Assembly: GCF_046541315.1 (NCBI RefSeq)
Contig: NZ_JBKHDN010000042.1
Location: forward strand, 1 to 16,680
Source of the DNA: Lamprobacter sp046541315
GTDB taxonomy: Bacteria > Pseudomonadota > Gammaproteobacteria > Chromatiales > Chromatiaceae
Direction of reading: 5' to 3'
Length of the DNA: 16,680 bases
Shown here: positions 1 to 4,349 of the stretch, one piece after another
Layout: every line of letters starts with the position of its first letter
How positions within the stretch are numbered: position 1 is the first letter of the stretch
Translations under genes and position numbers: made by a program
The notes under the pieces: model-generated
The model's input: the letters and a program-made list of their open reading frames with translations, nothing else
Told to the model about the DNA's origin: nothing
The model's database searches: none

Positions 1-48
1 CCGGAGCGCCGCTGGCCTCGCCATCCTCCCTCTCATCCTTCCGCTTCT

Positions 49-72
49 GGCCCGGGCGCGAGCGCTCGGGCC
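49..72 (+). terminator. GC-rich hairpin, possible terminator of an upstream gene
   Basis: GGCCCG (49-54) pairs with CGGGCC (67-72). The stem continues inward through a G-T wobble and three more pairs to a CGAG loop (59-62), giving about 10 bp. It is followed only by TTGTG, so the T tract is weak. No reading frame to its left looks like a real gene, so its role as the end of an upstream transcript is an inference. Confidence 0.4.
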
Positions 73-154
73 TTGTGTGGTGCCGCTTTGCCGTTGCCGT
101 CGCGCTGTTCGAGGGTCCGCGTTGGCGCCGTTTGCGCGCTGTCCTCCTGCGGTA

Positions 155-191
155 TGTCAATCAATACAGTCGCTGCCAACCTGCGTTGACA
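155..191 (+). promoter_or_regulatory. inverted TGTCAA/TTGACA boxes upstream of puf promoter 1
   Basis: TGTCAA (155-160) and TTGACA (186-191) form a perfect inverted pair with a 25-bp spacer. The second box also lies exactly 25 bp before the -35 hexamer TTGACA (211-216). The same boxes and spacings occur upstream of the second promoter (1691-1696, 1722-1727, 1747-1752), although the spacer has drifted between copies. This looks like a regulator site; the regulator is not identified. Confidence 0.4.
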
Positions 192-198
192 GTTGATG

Positions 199-238
199 TG
201 TAAATGGGCCTTGACATAAGGCGTGGTCAGGCTACACT
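199..238 (+). promoter_or_regulatory. puf promoter 1 with overlapping PpsR/CrtJ-type operator
   Basis: A sigma70-type pair is visible: -35 TTGACA (211-216), 16-bp spacer, -10 TACACT (233-238). A TGT-N12-ACA palindrome (199-216) overlaps the -35 box completely. TGT-N12-ACA is the known consensus of the PpsR/CrtJ repressor of photosynthesis genes in purple bacteria. Its overlap with the -35 predicts aerobic repression by blocking RNA polymerase. Transcription should start near 245, giving a leader of about 500 nt before pufB1. Confidence 0.75.
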
Positions 239-249
239 GACACTTAATC

Positions 250-283
250 CTCGGGCAACTTTAGCACTCGGGCAATTTTAGCA
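250..283 (+). repeat. 17-bp tandem direct repeat at the start of the puf leader
   Basis: Two adjacent 17-bp units (250-266 and 267-283) of the form CTCGGGCAAYTTTAGCA differ at one base. They lie a few bases after the predicted transcription start and exactly where copy 1 stops matching the second puf leader. They could be a binding site for a regulator or the edge of an inserted element. Confidence 0.6.
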
Positions 284-554
284 ATGTGCACCAAGTCGCC
301 CCCACGCAGCCGATGAGTGAAGACCCAACGCATCCACAGCATGGCCGTCTCGCCTGACATGCCCACCATCGCGCTTGTCCTCGACCAGCCGTCGTTAGGG
401 TTCAAGCCACTTGCGCTGACCTCGACGCGTCGCGCCTTTGATCGCGACGTCCGCTTGGGCGCCGCGCCCCTCGTTTGCGCGAAAGGCATGGGTGAGCGGC
501 ATGAGCGCGGTGCGCGGATCATCGGTGGTGTTGCTCGGCTGGGCCGCTGTATCG
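250..554. other. about 300-bp segment in leader 1 that is absent from leader 2
   Basis: When the two puf leaders are aligned, homology stops after TTAATC (249 and 1785). It resumes near 555 and 1803 at a CTGGNCCA stretch. Copy 1 therefore has about 305 nt where copy 2 has about 17. Short frames cross it on both strands, but none shows a recognisable product, and no clear terminal inverted repeats or target duplications were seen. It is either an insertion in copy 1 or a deletion in copy 2. Confidence 0.55.
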
Positions 555-622
555 CTGGGCCAAACTGTTTCGGGCTTGCGCGACGCAGGGTAAATGCCTC
601 CTGTCGCGAGAGCCAAGTCGGT

Positions 623-639
623 ATCCGCATCTAGCGGAT
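623..639 (+). promoter_or_regulatory. leader hairpin A, copy 1
   Basis: ATCCGC (623-628) pairs perfectly with GCGGAT (634-639) around the loop ATCTA. The copy in leader 2 keeps both stem arms and changes one loop base. It lies in the untranslated leader about 105 nt before pufB1 and probably folds in the mRNA. Confidence 0.55.
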
Positions 640-680
640 GTTTACAAGCGCTGCGGCACAAGCAGTCACGGCGTTTTCTG

Positions 681-696
681 GTGACGCGTACGTCAC
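681..696 (+). promoter_or_regulatory. leader hairpin B, copy 1
   Basis: GTGACG (681-686) pairs with CGTCAC (691-696) around the tetraloop CGTA, about 48 nt before the pufB1 start. In copy 2 one change falls in the loop and another turns a G-C pair into G-U, so pairing is preserved. It could be an mRNA 5' stabiliser or a DNA operator. Confidence 0.5.
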
Positions 697-712
697 GCGC
701 CAATGGCCACAC

Positions 713-1170
713 GGCCTAATTAGCTGAACCGGAGGGTAATCCCATGGCAGACAACAAGAGCTTGACTGGTTTGACGGAAGAAGAGGCTCAAGAGTTTCAC
801 GGTATTTTCGTGTCCAGCATGACGGCCTTTTTCGGCCTCGTCGTGTTCGCACATATCCTGGCTTGGCTCTATCGCCCCTGGCTGTAAGCCGGCTTGGTCA
901 GATTGAAGTCCCTTTTGGATTCTGCGGCGCCTTCGCGGTCCCGGGTCCACGCTTTCCATCCGAATCCTGGAGAAATGAGAAATGAACGAGAAGCTCTATA
1001 AGATCTGGCTGCTGGTTTCGCCGGTGAACACACTGATTGCGTTGGCCGTGTTTCTGACCTTCCTGGGGCTGGCGATCCACATGATCGTGCTCAGCACCGA
1101 ACTCAACTGGCTCGACGACGGCATTCCGCCGATCGAGGGCGCAGAGTCTGCTCAGGTCGCTCCGCAGCAG
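713..1170 (+). repeat. near-identical duplicated pufBA core, copy 1
   Basis: This stretch matches 1963-2420 at an offset of 1250 bp. By my reading there is one substitution: G at 1144 and A at 2394. The match covers the ribosome binding site, pufB, the pufB-pufA gap and most of pufA. Weaker homology extends left to at least position 130 and right to about 1216. Confidence 0.9.
744..887 (+). CDS. pufB: LH1 antenna beta chain (copy 1)
   Basis: This 47-residue single-pass membrane peptide of the core light-harvesting ring pairs with PufA and binds bacteriochlorophyll a. It begins MADNKSLTGLTEEEAQ and shows the conserved FHGIF segment (His19), a hydrophobic helix, and FAH (His37), the magnesium ligand of the B880-type pigment. 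It ends in the typical aromatic WLYRPWL. GGAGGG at 731-736 lies 7 nt before the ATG and fixes the start. The protein is identical to the second copy at 1994 and is co-transcribed with pufA1 94 nt downstream. Length and motifs match LH1 beta chains of Chromatiaceae, and identity is secure. Confidence 0.96.
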   Translation: MADNKSLTGLTEEEAQEFHGIFVSSMTAFFGLVVFAHILAWLYRPWL

Positions 1171-1194
1171 GATGCCATCCGGTTTATTGGATGA
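982..1194 (+). CDS. pufA: LH1 antenna alpha chain (copy 1)
   Basis: This 70-residue LH1 alpha chain starts MNEKLYKIW and carries one transmembrane helix with His33 as the bacteriochlorophyll ligand (AIHMIVL). After the helix comes W43-L-D-D46-G-I48, which fits the WxxDxI calcium-binding motif known from Thermochromatium tepidum LH1. GGAG at 969-972 precedes the ATG by 9 nt. The C-terminus (residues 61-70, QDAIRFIG region) differs from the second copy because of a 1-nt length difference just before the stop. LH1 alpha tails are often trimmed after synthesis, so the effect may be small. A strong hairpin follows at 1207-1235. Confidence 0.95.
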   Translation: MNEKLYKIWLLVSPVNTLIALAVFLTFLGLAIHMIVLSTELNWLDDGIPPIEGAESAQVAPQQDAIRFIG

Positions 1195-1206
1195 CAGCAG
1201 CGCTGG

Positions 1207-1235
1207 GCTGGCATGGGCAACACGTCCATGCCAGC
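1207..1235 (+). terminator. perfect 10-bp hairpin after pufA1
   Basis: GCTGGCATGG (1207-1216) pairs perfectly with CCATGCCAGC (1226-1235) around a 9-nt loop. No good T run follows (only CTTTTGG some 15 nt later). It may act as a 3' stabiliser of a short pufB1A1 mRNA or as a partial terminator before promoter 2. The related position after pufA2 also carries a hairpin. Confidence 0.6.
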
Positions 1236-1622
1236 ATTGACAGATCCTGACTTTTGGCAGGCCCGCACTTCCGTTGCGCCGCCTCCGTTCCTTGCGGCTA
1301 AACCCGCTGCCTTTGCAGGCTGAGCGTCATCTTTGGCCCGTCTCTTGCGGGGCAGGATCGGCGATATCCCTCGATACCGAGACCCTGGTCACTGGCAAGC
1401 GGTTCCAAGACGATTTCCGTCAATCGCCTAGACACCCGCCGGCTGATCGGCATCCCCAGCGCTGTGCGCTACCCCGATCAATCGACCATCCTCGATCATG
1501 GCGTTCAGCGCAGCGAAGCCGTTGCCCGCGCGTGGTTCGCTGTGTCATTGCACACCCCATCCCTCCCGCATCTCTCGCCGGGCGCCGGTTTCCGGCCGCA
1601 TGGCATCCGCGGTTGTCGTTGC

Positions 1623-1658
1623 GCTGCTTGATGACCCGCGGCTGCTTGATGACCCGCC
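1623..1658 (+). repeat. 18-bp tandem repeat, two units
   Basis: Units 1623-1640 and 1641-1658 both read GCTGCTTGATGACCCGCS and differ only at the last base. They lie about 90 bp upstream of puf promoter 2. The first module's flank has only a loosely similar GCGCTGTTCGAGG stretch without duplication. Confidence 0.7.
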
Positions 1659-1660
1659 CG

Positions 1661-1678
1661 AGGCCGCTTGCGCGGCCT
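1661..1678 (+). terminator. GC-rich hairpin just upstream of promoter 2
   Basis: AGGCCGC (1661-1667) pairs with GCGGCCT (1672-1678) around TTGC and is followed by TATCC. It could insulate promoter 2 from readthrough out of the first module. The equivalent sequence near 130-145 is only partly paired. The lack of a T tract limits confidence. Confidence 0.4.
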
Positions 1679-1690
1679 TATCCTGCGATA

Positions 1691-1727
1691 TGTCAAGCAA
1701 GGTCGTCACTGCCAACCTGCATTGACA
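1691..1727 (+). promoter_or_regulatory. inverted TGTCAA/TTGACA boxes upstream of puf promoter 2
   Basis: TGTCAA (1691-1696) and TTGACA (1722-1727) have the same 25-bp spacer as at promoter 1. The second box again sits 25 bp before the -35 hexamer. The boxes are kept although half of the spacer has changed, which argues for function. Confidence 0.4.
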
Positions 1728-1734
1728 GTCGAGG

Positions 1735-1774
1735 TGTAAATCGGCCTTGACATAGGGCGTGGTCAGGCTACACT
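1735..1774 (+). promoter_or_regulatory. puf promoter 2 with overlapping PpsR/CrtJ-type operator
   Basis: This is a duplicate of promoter 1: -35 TTGACA (1747-1752), 16-bp spacer, -10 TACACT (1769-1774). TGT-N12-ACA (1735-1752) overlaps the -35 box. The predicted start near 1781 gives a leader of about 210 nt before pufB2. It should drive pufB2A2LMC and the downstream antenna genes independently of promoter 1. Confidence 0.75.
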
Positions 1775-1871
1775 GACACTTAATCGCTGGAGGGCTTCAT
1801 GCCTGGTCCAGGTTTTTTGCGGGCTTGCACGACATCGGGCGCATGCCTCCTGTCGCGAGAGCCAAGTCGGT

Positions 1872-1888
1872 ATCCGCATCAAGCGGAT
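1872..1888 (+). promoter_or_regulatory. leader hairpin A, copy 2
   Basis: ATCCGC (1872-1877) pairs with GCGGAT (1883-1888) around ATCAA. The stem is unchanged from copy 1 and a single loop base differs. Confidence 0.55.
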
Positions 1889-1930
1889 GTTTACAAGCGC
1901 TGCGGCACATGCAGTCACGGCGTTTTTCTG

Positions 1931-1946
1931 GTGACGCATACGTCAT
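1931..1946 (+). promoter_or_regulatory. leader hairpin B, copy 2
   Basis: GTGACG (1931-1936) pairs with CGTCAT (1941-1946) around CATA, with the outer pair now G-U. It lies about 48 nt before pufB2. Compared with copy 1, one change is in the loop and one makes a wobble pair. Confidence 0.5.
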
Positions 1947-1962
1947 GCGCCAATGGCCTTAG

Positions 1963-2420
1963 GGCCTAATTAGCTGAACCGGAGGGTAATCCCATGGCAG
2001 ACAACAAGAGCTTGACTGGTTTGACGGAAGAAGAGGCTCAAGAGTTTCACGGTATTTTCGTGTCCAGCATGACGGCCTTTTTCGGCCTCGTCGTGTTCGC
2101 ACATATCCTGGCTTGGCTCTATCGCCCCTGGCTGTAAGCCGGCTTGGTCAGATTGAAGTCCCTTTTGGATTCTGCGGCGCCTTCGCGGTCCCGGGTCCAC
2201 GCTTTCCATCCGAATCCTGGAGAAATGAGAAATGAACGAGAAGCTCTATAAGATCTGGCTGCTGGTTTCGCCGGTGAACACACTGATTGCGTTGGCCGTG
2301 TTTCTGACCTTCCTGGGGCTGGCGATCCACATGATCGTGCTCAGCACCGAACTCAACTGGCTCGACGACGGCATTCCGCCGATCGAGGGCGCAAAGTCTG
2401 CTCAGGTCGCTCCGCAGCAG
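1963..2420 (+). repeat. near-identical duplicated pufBA core, copy 2
   Basis: This is the second copy of 713-1170, with a single substitution (A at 2394 for G at 1144). Even the 94-nt noncoding gap between pufB and pufA is identical, so coding constraint alone does not explain the match. Confidence 0.9.
1994..2137 (+). CDS. pufB: LH1 antenna beta chain (copy 2)
   Basis: This gene encodes the same 47 residues as pufB1, with no nucleotide difference. His19 and the pigment ligand His37 are present, as is the aromatic C-terminus. The ribosome binding site GGAGGG (1981-1986) has the same spacing to the ATG. The gene sits 94 nt before pufA2, in the module directly linked to the reaction-centre genes. 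Two identical genes in tandem suggest dosage or independent promoter control rather than a different antenna. Confidence 0.96.
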   Translation: MADNKSLTGLTEEEAQEFHGIFVSSMTAFFGLVVFAHILAWLYRPWL

Positions 2421-2426
2421 ATGTAA
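2232..2426 (+). CDS. pufA: LH1 antenna alpha chain (copy 2)
   Basis: This 64-residue alpha chain is identical to PufA1 over residues 1-62 except Glu54 to Lys (GAG to AAG at 2394). It keeps the pigment ligand His33 and the WxxDxI motif (W43, D46, I48). After Gln62-Gln63 a 1-nt deletion relative to copy 1 shifts the frame, giving Met and a stop six residues earlier. The next gene, pufL, starts 111 nt downstream beyond a bulged hairpin. This is the usual position for separating antenna from reaction-centre mRNA levels. Confidence 0.95.
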   Translation: MNEKLYKIWLLVSPVNTLIALAVFLTFLGLAIHMIVLSTELNWLDDGIPPIEGAKSAQVAPQQM

Positions 2427-2444
2427 CAGGGCCTATCGGATGAT

Positions 2445-2477
2445 GGCAGCGCGGGTGCCGGCATGGCGCCGCCTGCC
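2445..2477 (+). promoter_or_regulatory. pufA-pufL intercistronic hairpin
   Basis: GGCAG (2445-2449) pairs with CTGCC (2473-2477), and GGTGCC (2454-2459) pairs with GGCGCC (2465-2470) around a 5-nt loop. Two more pairs are possible in the small internal loop. In Rhodobacter capsulatus, hairpins at this position protect the pufBA segment from 3' decay and raise the antenna to reaction-centre ratio. The same role is inferred here. Confidence 0.65.
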
Positions 2478-2537
2478 GTCGATCTTGCTACGAGGAGGGC
2501 GCATCCGCACGCACCTTCCCAGCAGAGGAAATCTTCA

Positions 2538-3362
2538 ATGGCCATGCTGAGTTTCGAGAAAAAATACCGCGTACGCGGCGGTAATTTGATCGGAGGAAAC
2601 ACGTTCGACTTTTGGGTGGGGCCGTTCTATGTCGGCTTCTTCGGAGTGACGTCGGTTTTCTTCGCAACCTTGGGAACGCTGCTTATCGTCTGGGGCGCGG
2701 CCATGGGCCCGACCTGGAATCTGTGGCAAATCTCCATTGCCCCGCCGGATCTGAGCTACGGGCTCAGGATGGCACCGCTCATGGAAGGCGGTCTGTGGCA
2801 ATTCATTACCATCTGCGCGATCGGCGCCTTCGTTTCCTGGGCGCTGCGGCAAGCTGAGATTGCTCGCAAACTGGGCATGGGGCTGCACGTCCCGATCGCC
2901 TTCAGCTTTGCGATCCTTGCCTATATCACGCTGGTGGTGATTCGGCCGGTGTTGATGGGTGCCTGGGGGCATGGTTTCCCTTATGGCATCTTCAGTCACC
3001 TCGACTGGGTGTCGAACGTGGGTTACCAATACCTGCACTTCCATTACAACCCGGCCCACATGCTGGCAATCACGTTCTTCTTCACCAACGCGCTTGCGCT
3101 GGCCCTGCACGGTTCGTTGATCCTGTCGATGACGAATCCGCAGAAGGGTGAGTCAGTGAAGACGGGCGAGCATGAGAACACCTTCTTTCGCGATCTCGTC
3201 GGTTACTCCATCGGCGCGCTGGGCATCCATCGCCTGGGACTGTTCCTTGCGATCAATGCGGCCTTCTGGAGTGCCGTGTGTATCGTGATCAGTGGCCCAT
3301 TCTGGACGCGCGGCTGGCCAGAGTGGTGGAACTGGTGGCTCGAGTTGCCGTTCTGGTCATAA
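2538..3362 (+). CDS. pufL: photosynthetic reaction centre L subunit
   Basis: This 274-residue subunit has five transmembrane helices and binds the primary donor, accessory pigments and QB. It begins MAMLSFEKKYRVRGG, the standard Chromatiaceae start, with AGAGGA at 2524-2529. An in-frame upstream ATG at 2463 lies in the intercistronic hairpin and is unlikely. Ligands are in place (numbers are one above Rhodobacter): His154, His174 (special pair), His191 and His231 (iron), with Glu213 and Ser224 of the QB proton path. Unusually, Gln105 replaces the Glu equivalent to L104, which normally hydrogen-bonds the active bacteriopheophytin. pufM starts 12 nt after its stop. Confidence 0.97.
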   Translation: MAMLSFEKKYRVRGGNLIGGNTFDFWVGPFYVGFFGVTSVFFATLGTLLIVWGAAMGPTWNLWQISIAPPDLSYGLRMAPLMEGGLWQFITICAIGAFVSWALRQAEIARKLGMGLHVPIAFSFAILAYITLVVIRPVLMGAWGHGFPYGIFSHLDWVSNVGYQYLHFHYNPAHMLAITFFFTNALALALHGSLILSMTNPQKGESVKTGEHENTFFRDLVGYSIGALGIHRLGLFLAINAAFWSAVCIVISGPFWTRGWPEWWNWWLELPFWS

Positions 3363-3374
3363 GAGGACACCAAC

Positions 3375-4349
3375 ATGGCTGAGTATCAAAACATCTTTAC
3401 CCGGGTACAGGTCCGTGAACCGGCCTATCCCGGCGTCGACCTGCCACCCGGTAGTCTGCCGCGGATCGGTAAGCCGATCTTCAGTTACTGGATTGGCAAG
3501 ATCGGCGACGCGCAGATCGGCCCCATCTATCTCGGCTTTACCGGCGTCGCATCGCTGATCTTCGGCTTCATCGCCATCGGGATCATCGGCTTCAATATGC
3601 TGGCCTCGGTGAACTGGAGCCCAATAGAGTTCTTGCAGAACTTCTTCTGGCTCGCCCTCGAGCCGCCACCGCCAGCCTATGGGCTGAGCATTCCGCCGTT
3701 GGGTGATGGTGGTTGGTGGCTGATGGCCGGTTTCTTCCTGACCACGTCGATTCTGCTCTGGTGGGTCAGGACCTATCGGCGGGCCATCGCGCTGGGCACC
3801 GGCACGCATGTCGCATGGGCCTTTGCTGCGGCCATCTTCTTCTATCTGACGCTGGGCTTCATTCGCCCGTTGATGATGGGTAGCTGGGGTGAGGCGGTTC
3901 CGTTCGGGATCTTCCCGCATCTGGACTGGACGGCGGCAATCTCGATCAGGTATGGCAACTTCTACTACAACCCGTTCCATGCCCTCTCGATTGCCTTCCT
4001 CTATGGATCGGCAGTGCTGTTCGCCATGCACGGTGGCACCATCCTGGGCGTATCGCGCTACGGCGGTGACCGCGAGATCGATCAGATCACCAGTCGCGGT
4101 ACTGCGTCCGAACGCGCCATGCTGTTCTGGCGCTGGACCATGGGCTTCAATGCCACCATGGAATCCATCCACCGCTGGGCTTGGTGGTTCGCGGTTCTGA
4201 CCGTCATCACCGCCGGTCTCGGCATTCTGCTGACGGGCACGGTGGTCGAGAACTGGTATCTCTGGGGAATCAAGCACGGCATCGTGCCTCCCTATCCGTC
4301 CGAGCTGACGATCGAGGATCCGGCCCTGATGCAGGGGGTATCACAATGA
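3375..4349 (+). CDS. pufM: photosynthetic reaction centre M subunit
   Basis: This 324-residue partner of PufL has five membrane helices. The key residues fall at the same numbers as in Rhodobacter: His182 (accessory pigment), His202 (special pair), Tyr210, His219 and His266 with Glu234 (non-haem iron), and Trp252 next to QA. The start MAEYQNIFTRVQV is preceded by AGAGGA at 3362-3367. The stop codon overlaps the pufC start in an ATGA, pointing to translational coupling. The residues after about 303 form a C-terminal cytoplasm-distal tail typical of species with a bound cytochrome. Nothing appears missing. Confidence 0.97.
   Translation: MAEYQNIFTRVQVREPAYPGVDLPPGSLPRIGKPIFSYWIGKIGDAQIGPIYLGFTGVASLIFGFIAIGIIGFNMLASVNWSPIEFLQNFFWLALEPPPPAYGLSIPPLGDGGWWLMAGFFLTTSILLWWVRTYRRAIALGTGTHVAWAFAAAIFFYLTLGFIRPLMMGSWGEAVPFGIFPHLDWTAAISIRYGNFYYNPFHALSIAFLYGSAVLFAMHGGTILGVSRYGGDREIDQITSRGTASERAMLFWRWTMGFNATMESIHRWAWWFAVLTVITAGLGILLTGTVVENWYLWGIKHGIVPPYPSELTIEDPALMQGVSQ

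Larger units (their letters stand above)
1236..1690. other. intergenic region between the two pufBA modules
   Basis: I see no convincing gene in this ~450 bp. The longest open frame (1274-1750) is rich in Arg, Ser and Pro, has no ribosome binding site, and runs through promoter 2. Its right part (about 1540-1690) weakly resembles positions 1-150, as expected if it is the diverged upstream flank of the duplicated module. It also contains an 18-bp tandem repeat and a GC-rich hairpin, listed separately. Confidence 0.6.

Noticed and set aside
571..587. Possible RegA/PrrA site around TTGCGCGACGCAGGG
   Set aside because: It matches only a short part of a loose consensus, lies downstream of the predicted start, and is not well kept in copy 2.
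244..634. Overlapping open frames on both strands in leader 1 that might be a transposase remnant
   Set aside because: No transposase motif is recognisable, no terminal inverted repeats or target duplications were seen, and there are no ribosome sites. It is kept only as an unexplained insertion.
1274..1750. 158-codon open frame between the pufBA modules
   Set aside because: It is rich in Arg, Ser and Pro, has no ribosome binding site, overlaps the duplicated promoter 2, and resembles no family I know.
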